Shown: piece by piece, positions 36,681 to 45,997 of the stretch
Position numbering within the stretch: the stretch's first letter is position 1
Layout: each line of letters starts with the position of its first letter
Origin: Chryseobacterium sp. MYb7
GTDB taxonomy: Bacteria; Bacteroidota; Bacteroidia; Flavobacteriales; Weeksellaceae
Direction: 5' to 3'
NCBI RefSeq assembly: GCF_002979455.1
Contig: NZ_PCOU01000008.1
Span: 1 to 64,000 of the forward strand
DNA length: 64,000 nt
Translations under genes and position numbers: made by a program
Notes under the pieces: generated by a model
Databases searched by the model: none
What the model saw: the letters and a program-made list of their open reading frames with translations, nothing else
What the model was told of the DNA's origin: nothing

Positions 36681-38267
36681 ATGAATAAAGAAATAAATGT
36701 AAGTCACACCTTTTTTGTCGATAGTATTGAGAAGTTAGACTTCTGTGGATCAGAAATATATTCATTTAAAGGCGGGCGATATACAATACCTTACGATATT
36801 ATCAAATTAAATTATGATGGTCACAAGCATCAAGAATGTAATGTTTGTAAAAAAAATTATTTAAGAGAGTTTACCAATCTTTCTACCTATCATAAAAAAT
36901 TTCCAAATTGTTGCGAACTGCATAGGAAGCTTTCTAATCAAAATTGGTTTGATCCAGAATATTTTAAAAATGCTCCATTATTCTATGCAGAAAAATTATT
37001 TTATACTTGGGATCATATTTTAAATTTTATTGATACTGAAGAGTGGGAAGAAGAGATTTTTGATTATTTAGATCATGTAATTGATAGTTTTGGTTCTTTT
37101 CCAACAGGATATGGAGAAGCTTTATATATTGGGCGTTTTATTACTCAACTTAAAAATTTATTGAGAGGAGGAGGGGCAAAAACTAATTCTAATAAAAAAA
37201 ATAAAATATTAGAATATCTTAATAAACTTAAAAATCCAGTTATTGAAGATCAAGACAAAAACTTTAATATTTTAACAGAGACTTATAACGAGTGGTATAA
37301 AACATTCCCTTTTGAATTAAGCTATTTTGAGCATCTCAAAAAACAATATTTTAGCATAAATCCACTTATTGAAAGTGTAAAGTATAATAAGTACAGTAAT
37401 TTATTTGTTGCTACTCCTAAAACAAAAAAAGTTCTAATAAATTATTTACTTGAAATAACTAATAAAATATTAGTTATAATCAACACAGAAACTTTGCTTG
37501 AAAAAGGTTTGATAACAGATATTGAAAAAGTAGAACTTGAAATGATTCGCCAAAAAAGAAAGCAGAAACTCAAACAAGGTTACACGAATACTTCTAAAGA
37601 TTACAATGAAGTAAAGTATAGAAAAATTCTAAAAGAATGGTTAAAAGACGAAATCCAATTTATTAAAGAAATAAAACCGATCATCGAAAAAAATCCCTTT
37701 GTAGCTTTTAGCAGTACAATTCCATTGTTAAATGATTTGATGATAGCTTCTTATAAACTACAGGAAAATAAAATATTTTGGAATGTTGATGAGGATACCC
37801 GAACACGACAGATTTTAGATTTACTTCCCCGTGAATATGGTGCAAAAGATCAATCTAGATATGGAGAATCAGGTACAGGCATCAAGCAAGGTAGTGTTGA
37901 CGGAGTTGTAATTGATGAATCTGGAACAGAATATTTTCTAGAAGCATTTAATTTAGAGTATATTGACACTAATAATATTACTTCTCACATTAATAAGTTA
38001 GAACAAAATTACGATTCTAAAGGACTTCATAATAAATACATCATCATTTATTGTAATCTTGCCGAAAATAAATTTGAAAATTTCACACAATCATATCAAA
38101 AATTTATCAATGATGAAATGAAATTTCTTTATCCTAAAAATGATGATATTAAGAATATTGAAAGTAAATACACCAACAATAGGATATTAAAAACATCGCA
38201 TGTTAGAGAGGGAAAAGAAGTCTTTTTATATCATATTTTATTAAAGTTTCCAAAGAAATGTAAATAA
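36681..38267 (+). CDS. unknown island protein with zinc-finger-like start and possible PD-(D/E)XK-like end
   Basis: The 528-residue protein has Cys/His pairs near its start (C53, C56, C77, C78, H81) that could bind zinc. Long Lys-rich helices follow, with a C-terminal region reading QGSVDGVVIDESG then EYFLEAFNLEYID, followed by YIIIYCNL. The D-x(n)-E spacing resembles PD-(D/E)XK-like domains of some defence proteins that end in EALNL, but the usual Lys is replaced by Phe. It sits between ArdA and the peptide cluster, alone on its strand. A role in defence is inference. No exact family recognised. Confidence 0.6.
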   Translation: MNKEINVSHTFFVDSIEKLDFCGSEIYSFKGGRYTIPYDIIKLNYDGHKHQECNVCKKNYLREFTNLSTYHKKFPNCCELHRKLSNQNWFDPEYFKNAPLFYAEKLFYTWDHILNFIDTEEWEEEIFDYLDHVIDSFGSFPTGYGEALYIGRFITQLKNLLRGGGAKTNSNKKNKILEYLNKLKNPVIEDQDKNFNILTETYNEWYKTFPFELSYFEHLKKQYFSINPLIESVKYNKYSNLFVATPKTKKVLINYLLEITNKILVIINTETLLEKGLITDIEKVELEMIRQKRKQKLKQGYTNTSKDYNEVKYRKILKEWLKDEIQFIKEIKPIIEKNPFVAFSSTIPLLNDLMIASYKLQENKIFWNVDEDTRTRQILDLLPREYGAKDQSRYGESGTGIKQGSVDGVVIDESGTEYFLEAFNLEYIDTNNITSHINKLEQNYDSKGLHNKYIIIYCNLAENKFENFTQSYQKFINDEMKFLYPKNDDIKNIESKYTNNRILKTSHVREGKEVFLYHILLKFPKKCK

Positions 38268-38290
38268 TAAATTGAATTAGTCACGATTTA

Positions 38291-38328
38291 ATCTGATAGT
38301 TTGGTCGTACGTTTACTAAAAAAACTGC
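38291..38328. repeat. left copy of an imperfect repeat bracketing the peptide cluster
   Basis: ATCTGATAGTTTG...TACGTTTACTAAAAAAACTG resembles 50427-50462 at about 70-75% over 36 bases, in the same orientation. Both copies can form weak AGTTT/AAACT hairpins. Confidence 0.5.
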
Positions 38329-38338
38329 CTATTATTTT

Positions 38339-39160
38339 TTAATTTGGTATTGCTTTTATAATATCACTTTCATACAATTCATTAAAGACTTCATTGTAAA
38401 CATCTTTAAGTTTAGATCCATTATTATATTGATGTAATGCTTTTTTATAATAATATTTTGAAGAATCTTTGATTCCTAATTTTTCAAACACTTCTGCTTT
38501 ATGGAAATATGCTTCTGAAAATTTAAAATGACCCTTTAGTGATATGTTATATTGTTTTAAAGCTTCTTGGTTAAGGTTTAATTTTTCCAACAATGTACCA
38601 TAATTTACATAAACTATAGATTTTAAATTTAAAGTCGCACTATCTGTAGTTTCAAAGAACCTTTCATAATAATGTTTAGATTTATCATAATTACTTAATC
38701 CCTGATATGATATTGCAAGAAGATAATTTATGTTTTCACCCTGCACATCATCATTAGGTGTTAGAGCATTGAGTTTCTCTAAATCAATGATTGCCCCTTT
38801 ATAATCTTTAAGCTTCTCTAATTTCATCCAACCCCTATAACCTAAATGTTTTTTCGGATTTAATAAAACAGCTTTATCAAGTAATTTAAACCCCTCATGA
38901 TAAAGTCCCCTTTTATTATAAGCAACAGATTGTTCATGATATACATCTGAATAATCTGGATACTGTTTTCTTAGAACCTTAAACATAAATTGCGAAAGCT
39001 GAGTTCCCTGTAAATCTTCTGCTAGTATAAATCTTCTATCCTTATTAAGGAAAAATATGATGAAAATCAACAAAATAATAATTCCTGCAAATAAAATCAA
39101 AAACAAAGATTTTATTATAATTTTTATCCTAAAATATATCAATGACTTTTCCATTTTCAA
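38339..39160 (-). CDS. membrane-anchored TPR protein, copy 1
   Basis: The 273-residue protein has an N-terminal membrane helix (IIIKSLFLILFAGIIILLIFII) and TPR-like helical repeats: AYNKRGLYHEGFKLLDKAV, NPKKHLGYRGWMKLEKLKDY, NYDKSKHYYERF, NQEALKQYNISLKG. It overlaps the upstream secreted-protein gene by 32 bases. It is homologous to the TPR protein at 45969-46802 (compare KHLGYRGW with NNLAYRGW). Such TPR proteins may scaffold the exporter or modifying enzymes; this is inference. Confidence 0.7.
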   Translation of the reverse strand: MKMEKSLIYFRIKIIIKSLFLILFAGIIILLIFIIFFLNKDRRFILAEDLQGTQLSQFMFKVLRKQYPDYSDVYHEQSVAYNKRGLYHEGFKLLDKAVLLNPKKHLGYRGWMKLEKLKDYKGAIIDLEKLNALTPNDDVQGENINYLLAISYQGLSNYDKSKHYYERFFETTDSATLNLKSIVYVNYGTLLEKLNLNQEALKQYNISLKGHFKFSEAYFHKAEVFEKLGIKDSSKYYYKKALHQYNNGSKLKDVYNEVFNELYESDIIKAIPN

Positions 39161-39617
39161 CTTTGAATGTTATCTGATAATATGAATCAACTTTTTTTTC
39201 GTCAACTTTTCCAACTTCCCAATTTCGTAATAGACGAACGATTTTTAATAAGTTTTCTTCTTCTTGATTGCTCAATTTAATATCTCTATATTTTTCATCA
39301 ATACAAAAAAATCTAAACCTATCAGTCGAACCTTCATAATTAATAAGAAATCTAATAACAAGCCAGCCATTTTTGACGGAAGCTAATTTTAGATTTTCGA
39401 CCATAAGAATATCCCTGATTGCCTTTCTTTCTCCTTTATATTTTGTATTTGCTTGATAATACTGATAGGTAATACCTTTTGTCTGAAAGTCAGAATTATC
39501 AGTTTTTTTATTCATTGAAATATCGCCAATTTCATTTGTTAGGCTTACGACTATTAATACTAAAAGAGATGTACAAAGCAGGAAAGTAATAAGTAGTAAT
39601 CTATTTAGTATTTTCAT
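39129..39617 (-). CDS. secreted or membrane-anchored TonB-C-like protein, copy 1
   Basis: The 162-residue protein has a hydrophobic N-terminus (LLLITFLLCTSLLVLIVVSL) and a beta-rich domain with WLVIRFLINYEGSTDRFRF and YYQITFKVENGKVIDIF. This recalls the C-terminal domain of TonB-type proteins. It overlaps the AKR stop by 4 bases (ATGA) and the TPR gene by 32. A homologue lies at 45470-45997, again followed by a TPR gene. Function unknown; the two-gene module belongs to the peptide cluster. Confidence 0.7.
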   Translation of the reverse strand: MKILNRLLLITFLLCTSLLVLIVVSLTNEIGDISMNKKTDNSDFQTKGITYQYYQANTKYKGERKAIRDILMVENLKLASVKNGWLVIRFLINYEGSTDRFRFFCIDEKYRDIKLSNQEEENLLKIVRLLRNWEVGKVDEKKVDSYYQITFKVENGKVIDIF

Positions 39618-40828
39618 ATAATACTTTTAATTTTGTCAACATAATCTTTTCTTCTTAATCCCATCAAAACAGTATCTACACCCGAATTAATGTAATTTTC
39701 AGCTAGTATTAATGAAAAGTCACGAGTGTCATTTCTATTTAATATTCCTTCTTTATATAGGTTTGATTTAAGAGTATTTAATCTGTCCTGATTATTACTT
39801 TTAGAAAACTCTATCCAGTAATTTTGTAACTCACTTAATATCTTAATAGTTTCTTCATTCCTCAGCCCAATAGCATCTAAAAAAGGCAACAAATAAGAAT
39901 GTATTGCTTTATTTATTGCTTCATCATTCCCTATATGTTTTCTGTTTTCAATAAAAAAACTAATTGGATAATAATTTTCTAAGGAAGTATCCTCTTGCAT
40001 ATTTGAAAGACGTTGTTTTATAATTTCAGTAAAGGAATCAAACAAGGTATTTTCCTGATCTTCAATAAGGTTTATATTACCAGCAGCATAATCTACTAAT
40101 CTTAAAACTTTATTTTCATATGTCGTATTTAGAGGTCTATTAGATAATATGTATAATCCTTTCTCTTTTAATTGTGAGATTGTTACAGTAACTTCATTGT
40201 CTAGCTGAAAAAATAAGTTTCTTTCAACAATATTATAGGGAAACTGTAAAAATTTAAAGTGAGGAAACTGCCCTAAAGCATCTAAGATACTTTTTAACGG
40301 TAATGAACTTAATATATTTGAACTAATACCATAATATCTAATCTTGCCCTCCTTTACTTTCTCTTCAAGCAGTAGAAATGAGTTAAATAATTTGTGCTTT
40401 AATTCCTCTTTTGAAACATTTTTTTGGTAATAGTATTCAGGGTTGTGAAGTAAATAACAATCTATATAATCAGTATTTAATCTTTTGAGAGAATTGTCAA
40501 CCTGAAAAGAAACAAAATCGGGATCAATAGAAAAAAGCAAACTTTCATTAACTTCAATATGTTTTAAATTATTTTTCCTAATTCTATCTATGTCTTCGCC
40601 TTGTATATAACCAGCCTTTGAAACTATAAAAATGGAGCTTCTGGCAATTTCATTAATACTATTTCCAATTAATAATTCAGATGTGCCAGAGTTGTAACTA
40701 GATGCAGTATCTATTAAATTTATACCTGAATCAATTGCGTACTGTAGAACATTAATATTTTCTAAATCATTTGTGCTCATTCTATAAGTCCCAAGCCCTA
40801 TTTTGGAAATATCATCTATTTTCACCAT
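39614..40828 (-). CDS. aldo/keto reductase with C-terminal extension
   Basis: I start at the ATG at 40828 (MVKIDDISKIGLGTYRMS); the frame continues upstream, but across the exporter promoter. The 404-residue protein has the AKR tetrad: Asp and Tyr in LIDTASSYNSG, Lys in FIVSKAGY, His in CYLLHNPEYY. Late VDTVLMGLRRKDYV matches the family end. It is about 80-100 residues longer than usual AKRs because of an insert after residue 250. It uses NAD(P)H to reduce carbonyls. Divergent from the exporter by 35 bases, it probably tailors the peptide product; that is inference. Confidence 0.85.
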   Translation of the reverse strand: MVKIDDISKIGLGTYRMSTNDLENINVLQYAIDSGINLIDTASSYNSGTSELLIGNSINEIARSSIFIVSKAGYIQGEDIDRIRKNNLKHIEVNESLLFSIDPDFVSFQVDNSLKRLNTDYIDCYLLHNPEYYYQKNVSKEELKHKLFNSFLLLEEKVKEGKIRYYGISSNILSSLPLKSILDALGQFPHFKFLQFPYNIVERNLFFQLDNEVTVTISQLKEKGLYILSNRPLNTTYENKVLRLVDYAAGNINLIEDQENTLFDSFTEIIKQRLSNMQEDTSLENYYPISFFIENRKHIGNDEAINKAIHSYLLPFLDAIGLRNEETIKILSELQNYWIEFSKSNNQDRLNTLKSNLYKEGILNRNDTRDFSLILAENYINSGVDTVLMGLRRKDYVDKIKSII

Positions 40829-40863
40829 GTTATTGTATATTTGCTGTAAAATTAATTTTTTTA

Positions 40864-43077
40864 ATGAATTTAAAAAAACACAAATTCCCTTTTTATAAAC
40901 AATTTGATAGAACTGACTGCGGACCAACATGTTTAAGAATGTTGGCAAAATATTATGGCAAAGTATATTCTCCTGAATATTTAAGAGAACTGTCTAATAT
41001 TACTACAGAAGGTGTTTCTGTTATGGGGATAACAGATGCAGCAGAAAAAATAGGTTTTAAAACACTTGTTGCCAATATTGATTATGAAACATTAGAGAAA
41101 CAAGCCCCTTTACCTTGTATAGTTCATTGGAGACAGAGGCACTTTCTTATAGTTTACAAAATTGAAAAAGGAAAGGTTCATGTTGCTGATCCAGATTATG
41201 GTCTTATTATATATGAAAAGGAGAAGTTTATTGAGGGCTGGCAAAATACAAGATACCTTAATAATTCTGATGAAGGATTAGTAATTTTACTAGAGCCTAG
41301 TTCTGAATTTCATAATATAGAAGAAGATAAAAAAGATAAAAAAGGCTTTTTATCATTATTACCCTACATTAAGCCATATAAAAAATATGCTTTACAAATT
41401 ATTGTTGGCTTAACCATTATCAGTATTATACAGCTAATCCTACCCTTTTTAACACAATCTATCGTAGATAAAGGTATTAATTATAGAGAAATAAATTTCG
41501 TCATATTAGTTTTAATTGCACAGTTAACATTATTTTTCTCTCAATCTTTTGTTAGTTTTGTTCAGAACTGGTTGCTTTTATATGTAGGTTCAAGGATTAA
41601 TCTAACAATAGCCTCAGAGTTTCTTATCAAACTAATGAAACTACCAATATCTTACTTTGATTCAAAAATTCCTGGAGATATTTTACAAAGATTGCAGGAT
41701 TCTGATAGGTTAGAACGATTTTTAACAACATCACCGACAACATTGTTTTCCATAGTAAATATGCTAATATTTATGGGCATATTAGCATATTACAATGTTA
41801 CTATTTTTGGAATATTCTTAGTAGGGGCAATTTTTTATATTATTTGGATTCTATTTTTCATGAAAAAAAGAGCAGAACTAGATTACAAAAGATTTGATGA
41901 ATCTTCGGGGAACTCTAGTAGCCTCTTACAAATAATTAGTGGAATCAGAGAAATTAAAATTAATGGTTCTGAAAAAAGACGAAGATGGGGCTGGGAAGAA
42001 ATGCGCATAAAACTGTATAAAATATCAATTCAGTCACTAAAATTGGCTCAAGTACAGATGATTGGAGCTAATTCTATTAATGAAATCAAGAATATATTAA
42101 TATCATTTACTGCTGCTTATTCAGTAATTAAAGGAGATATGACATTAGGGATGATGTTAGCAGTACAGTATATTATTGGTCAATTAAATAGTCCCCTTAT
42201 TTCTCTGGTGCAATTTTTCAGAGATGCACAAGATGCAAAAATTAGTCTTGCAAGAATGAATGAAATAAAAGAGATAAAGGATGAATATGAAGCTCAAGAG
42301 ATCAATCATGAACTTCCCAAAAATCATACTATTGATATTCAAAATTTATCTTTCCAATATGGCGGAAAAAATTCTAAAATAATATTGGATAACATTAATC
42401 TAACGATTCCTCAGGGAAAAATAACAGCTATCGTTGGAGAAAGTGGAAGTGGTAAAACAACCTTACTGAAACTATTATTAAAATTATACAAGCAAACTCA
42501 TGGAAGAATAAATATTGGTGGTATTGAATTGGGTAATGTAGATACCAGAGAATGGAGAGGGGCATGTGGTGTTGTAATGCAGGATGGATATATATTTACT
42601 GACACTATTGCAAGAAATATAACAGAATCTCAATCTGATTGGATACTAGATAAATCAAGGTTATTAAATGCTGTAAGAGTTGCTAATATTGAAGAAATGA
42701 TTGAAAACTTCCCCACAGGTTATAATACAAGGATAGGACCCGCAGGAACAAGTGGAATAACTTTAAGCGGAGGTCAGATGCAGAGGACACTAATAGCTAG
42801 AGCTGTTTATAAGAATCCTCAATATCTTTTTTTTGATGAGGCAACAAGTGCTTTAGATGCCAATAATGAAAAGATAATTATGGAAAATCTAAATCAATTT
42901 TTTGCTGGCAAAACGGTTATTGTTATTGCTCATCGTTTAAGTACAGTAAAAAATGCTGATAATATAGTAGTTTTAAGCAAAGGTACAATTATTGAGCAAG
43001 GAACTCATACTGAACTTATAAAAATAAAAGGAGCTTATTTTGAACTTGTTAAAAATCAACTAGAATTATCAAACTAA
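40864..43077 (+). CDS. peptidase-containing ABC exporter (PCAT) for a double-glycine leader peptide
   Basis: The ATG at 40864 is chosen; a TATATTTG box lies just upstream at 40836. The 737-residue protein has an N-terminal C39 peptidase with Cys19 in RTDCGPTCL, His93 in RHFLIVYK and Asp109 in VADPDYG. A six-helix ABC membrane domain (about 155-440) follows, then an ATPase with Walker A GESGSGKTTLL (about 525), ITLSGGQMQRT and FFDEATSALD. It would cut the leader after Gly-Gly and export the core peptide across the inner membrane. It is the first gene of the plus-strand operon. Confidence 0.95.
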   Translation: MNLKKHKFPFYKQFDRTDCGPTCLRMLAKYYGKVYSPEYLRELSNITTEGVSVMGITDAAEKIGFKTLVANIDYETLEKQAPLPCIVHWRQRHFLIVYKIEKGKVHVADPDYGLIIYEKEKFIEGWQNTRYLNNSDEGLVILLEPSSEFHNIEEDKKDKKGFLSLLPYIKPYKKYALQIIVGLTIISIIQLILPFLTQSIVDKGINYREINFVILVLIAQLTLFFSQSFVSFVQNWLLLYVGSRINLTIASEFLIKLMKLPISYFDSKIPGDILQRLQDSDRLERFLTTSPTTLFSIVNMLIFMGILAYYNVTIFGIFLVGAIFYIIWILFFMKKRAELDYKRFDESSGNSSSLLQIISGIREIKINGSEKRRRWGWEEMRIKLYKISIQSLKLAQVQMIGANSINEIKNILISFTAAYSVIKGDMTLGMMLAVQYIIGQLNSPLISLVQFFRDAQDAKISLARMNEIKEIKDEYEAQEINHELPKNHTIDIQNLSFQYGGKNSKIILDNINLTIPQGKITAIVGESGSGKTTLLKLLLKLYKQTHGRINIGGIELGNVDTREWRGACGVVMQDGYIFTDTIARNITESQSDWILDKSRLLNAVRVANIEEMIENFPTGYNTRIGPAGTSGITLSGGQMQRTLIARAVYKNPQYLFFDEATSALDANNEKIIMENLNQFFAGKTVIVIAHRLSTVKNADNIVVLSKGTIIEQGTHTELIKIKGAYFELVKNQLELSN

Positions 43078-43078
43078 G

Positions 43079-44356
43079 ATGAAAAGTAAAATTGATTTAT
43101 TGGATGAGCAGAGTGATTTTTCTAAAGAAGTATTAGAGAAAACTCCAGCTTGGATTATAACATGGGGAAATTCCGTGTTTTTTGTCTTTATTACTATTTT
43201 ATTTTTGCTTGCTTGGATGATAAAATATCCTGATATAGTTTCTACTCAGGTAGAGGTTACGTCTGAAAACCCTCCCATTTATTTGGTTTCCAGAACAAGT
43301 GGGAAAATAAGTGAGCTTAATGTTTTGGATGGAAATAATATTAAAAAAGACACTTGGCTTGCAGTGATTGATAATCCTGCAAAAACAAAAGATGTGAAAA
43401 AAATAGATTCTATTATTAATAATTATGCAAATACAAAGTCAATCTCAATACTACCAGATCTAAAGTTAGGAGAAATTCAATCATTTTATAATGAACTTAT
43501 AAAAGCCCAAAGTCAATACAAATATTTCAACACATTTAATCCTCAATTAGTAGGTATTAGGTCAAATCAAGACAGGATAAATAAGGTAAATAATTCCCAA
43601 GGAGAATATAACAGCCAAAGAGAAATTGCTCGCAAAGAATACGAAGTAAAAAGGAAAGAATTTAATAGAAATAAAGAACTTTTTGAACAAGGTGTTATTT
43701 CTAAAAATGAATTTGAGAAAAGCCAAATAGAACTACTTCAAACAGAAAATAGATTTAAGAGCTATGGTTCTAGCATCTCCAATCTGGAAAGTGATAAAAG
43801 TATCATAAAGAAAGAGAACGTTGATTTAAATCTTCAAAAAGAAAATCAAAAAATAGAGCTTTCCACAAATGTAGAAAATGCCATTCAGGAATTAAAAGCA
43901 CAAATTTTATCTTGGAAGAATAAATATCTTATACAGGCTCCAATGGATGGAAAAATTAATTTTTTTGATATTTGGCAAAAAGACCAATACGTAAAGGCAG
44001 AACAAACTTTATTTTCGATTATTCCAACTAATAATACAGGAAAATATTTTGCAAGGGCTAAAATGCCTATTGATAGAGCTGGAAAAGTAAAAGTAGGACA
44101 AAAAGTAAACATTAAGTTATTAAACTATCCATTTGAAGAATTTGGTGTTTTAGAAGGAAAAGTTAGTAAAGTAACCAACGTAACCAATGAAAATGTCTAC
44201 TATGTTAATGTAGAATTAAATAAAGGCTTAATTACTACCTATAATAAAAAAATAACCCCTAATAATCTTACGGGGCAAGCAGAAATTATTACGGAAGATA
44301 TTAACCTGCTTCAAAGATTTGTTTATACTTTAGTAAGAAATTTTAAACAACGATAA
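43079..44356 (+). CDS. HlyD-family membrane fusion protein
   Basis: The 425-residue protein has one membrane helix (FFVFITILFLLAWMI), a biotinyl-lipoyl-like half (SRTSGKISELNVLDGNNIKK), a long coiled coil (about 150-270, with KNKELFEQGVISKNEFEKS-like heptads), then IQAPMDGKINF closing the lipoyl domain. It starts 1 base after the exporter gene and bridges the periplasm for it. No outer-membrane TolC partner is encoded in the island, so a host one must serve. Confidence 0.93.
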   Translation: MKSKIDLLDEQSDFSKEVLEKTPAWIITWGNSVFFVFITILFLLAWMIKYPDIVSTQVEVTSENPPIYLVSRTSGKISELNVLDGNNIKKDTWLAVIDNPAKTKDVKKIDSIINNYANTKSISILPDLKLGEIQSFYNELIKAQSQYKYFNTFNPQLVGIRSNQDRINKVNNSQGEYNSQREIARKEYEVKRKEFNRNKELFEQGVISKNEFEKSQIELLQTENRFKSYGSSISNLESDKSIIKKENVDLNLQKENQKIELSTNVENAIQELKAQILSWKNKYLIQAPMDGKINFFDIWQKDQYVKAEQTLFSIIPTNNTGKYFARAKMPIDRAGKVKVGQKVNIKLLNYPFEEFGVLEGKVSKVTNVTNENVYYVNVELNKGLITTYNKKITPNNLTGQAEIITEDINLLQRFVYTLVRNFKQR

Positions 44357-45498
44357 TGATGAATTTTTATAATGATTTTGACAACTGTCAAGGAAGTGTA
44401 ATTGATTCTTTGAAACTTCTACTTTACAAAAGGCACGAAAATATTTTTGATAGAATCGACTTTGAAGATGATACAATTTATCAAGAACCTCTCCTTTACA
44501 CTTATGTTACACAACAAGATGATATTTGGCTAGATGCTATAATTTATGGGTTTGAGAGAAATCCAAAGGATAGAATTCTTGTGTTTTCAAATAAAAATGG
44601 AATAATTTATATTCCTAAAGTTGGATATTTTCATACTGAGAAAATTGCTGAGAAACTGTACTTAGAAAAAGACAATAATGTATTTTCTATTAAGGATGAA
44701 AAAAATAATGAAGTTTTTTTTAGGTATGAGCCTTTGTACTTTTTAGATGAAGGGATTGAATTAGTAAAAACACAACACCCCCTTTTTGAAAATTTATTCA
44801 AAAATACTTCGGATATAGTTGTAGATGTAAATATTGACAAAACATATAGTAAACATATTAATCATTTTAATACTGCGCTAAAAATAATTAAAGAAAATAA
44901 TTATGATTATTTTACTTTAATAAAAAAAGCTGTCAAAAAAGTGATGATATATAAGGGAGAACCTTATTCTTTTGCTGCTATACAAGCTCACAATATGGTT
45001 TTTCTAAATGCGCATGATGAAAATGATGAAGTTTTTTTTCTTGACCACATATTACATGAGGGAGCTCACGTTATTTTCAATACATTAACATATAATTCAA
45101 AAATGGAATTATTTACAGTTCCATTTAAAACCAATCTATCAGTAATAACCAAAGATGAAAACGATCATGGAGAACTATATGGTAGATTTCATGGAATGTT
45201 TACCCAATCAAATATTAATCAATGTATGGAAGTATGCATTGATAGAAATGTTTTTAGTGGAAAACAACATAGAGAGCTACTTGGAAGATTCTCTAGTAAT
45301 ATGAAAAGATTTAGAGCAGGAGTTGACAGATTTAATATTCGTGAATTATACAAAGAGGATGGTCAAAAATGGTATGACTTTTTTTTCAAAAGATATGAAG
45401 AAATATATTTCAGAAATGAAAGTCTAATTAATTCATTTAATGTGTCAAATCAACCCTATGTATTTTCTTATGAAATTTTTGATAAAGCAAACCCTTAG
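44356..45498 (+). CDS. HExxH-motif enzyme, candidate peptide-modifying hydroxylase
   Basis: The 380-residue protein has FFLDHILHEGAHVIFN, with H234-E-G-A-H238 forming an HExxH metal site, and later DENDHGELYGRFHGMF offering more possible ligands. It has no signal peptide. HExxH proteins of this kind occur in RiPP clusters, where some are 2-oxoglutarate-dependent peptide beta-hydroxylases rather than proteases; assignment to that family is my inference from motif and neighbours. Its start overlaps the HlyD stop by 1 base, and its end overlaps the next gene by 29 bases. It could instead be a zinc peptidase. Confidence 0.75.
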   Translation: MMNFYNDFDNCQGSVIDSLKLLLYKRHENIFDRIDFEDDTIYQEPLLYTYVTQQDDIWLDAIIYGFERNPKDRILVFSNKNGIIYIPKVGYFHTEKIAEKLYLEKDNNVFSIKDEKNNEVFFRYEPLYFLDEGIELVKTQHPLFENLFKNTSDIVVDVNIDKTYSKHINHFNTALKIIKENNYDYFTLIKKAVKKVMIYKGEPYSFAAIQAHNMVFLNAHDENDEVFFLDHILHEGAHVIFNTLTYNSKMELFTVPFKTNLSVITKDENDHGELYGRFHGMFTQSNINQCMEVCIDRNVFSGKQHRELLGRFSSNMKRFRAGVDRFNIRELYKEDGQKWYDFFFKRYEEIYFRNESLINSFNVSNQPYVFSYEIFDKANP

Positions 45499-45997
45499 AG
45501 TTATATATTTATTCCTATTCTTTATTATATATCAAATAGATGCACAAAAATTAGAGAATAAGTATTTAAATAATGTTGGTGACATACAATTTGATCCAAA
45601 AATTGATGATCCTGAGTTTAAAATATGTAACCCTGATATTTCTTTCCAATATTACAACTTCCCAAAAGGATTTCAATATAAAGGAGAAAAATACGAAATT
45701 TTGAAAATTTGGAAAGAAGAATATTCAACAACCGTAAGTAGTTTTAAAGAAACAGGATATATTACGATAAGATTTTTAGTGAACTGTGAAGGTAAGACTG
45801 GATTATTTAGAATTCAGCAGATGGACAAAAACTATAATGCTACCTTTTTTAATGAAGATTTTGTGAATATAATTCTAAAATTTACAAAAGAACTAGATGG
45901 ATGGGGTGTAAACAAATATAAAGAGCAAAAAGTAGATTATTATCAATATTTAACTTTTAAAGTAGAAGATGGAATCATTAAAGAAATATTACCATAA
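45470..45997 (+). CDS. secreted TonB-C-like protein, copy 2
   Basis: The ATG at 45470 (MKFLIKQTLRVIYLFLFF) opens a signal peptide ending in IDAQ; the frame also reads from 45440. The 175-residue protein shares FQYKGEKYEI, YITIRFLVNCEGKTGLFR and YYQYLTFKVEDG with the protein at 39129-39617. It overlaps the HExxH gene by 29 bases and the TPR gene by 29. It is probably periplasmic and an unexplained partner in the peptide pathway. Confidence 0.75.
   Translation: MKFLIKQTLRVIYLFLFFIIYQIDAQKLENKYLNNVGDIQFDPKIDDPEFKICNPDISFQYYNFPKGFQYKGEKYEILKIWKEEYSTTVSSFKETGYITIRFLVNCEGKTGLFRIQQMDKNYNATFFNEDFVNIILKFTKELDGWGVNKYKEQKVDYYQYLTFKVEDGIIKEILP

Noticed and set aside
40771..40863. Upstream extension of the exporter frame (31 extra residues)
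   Set aside because: It would cross the divergent AKR start and the promoter box, and C39 peptidases begin close to the DCG motif.
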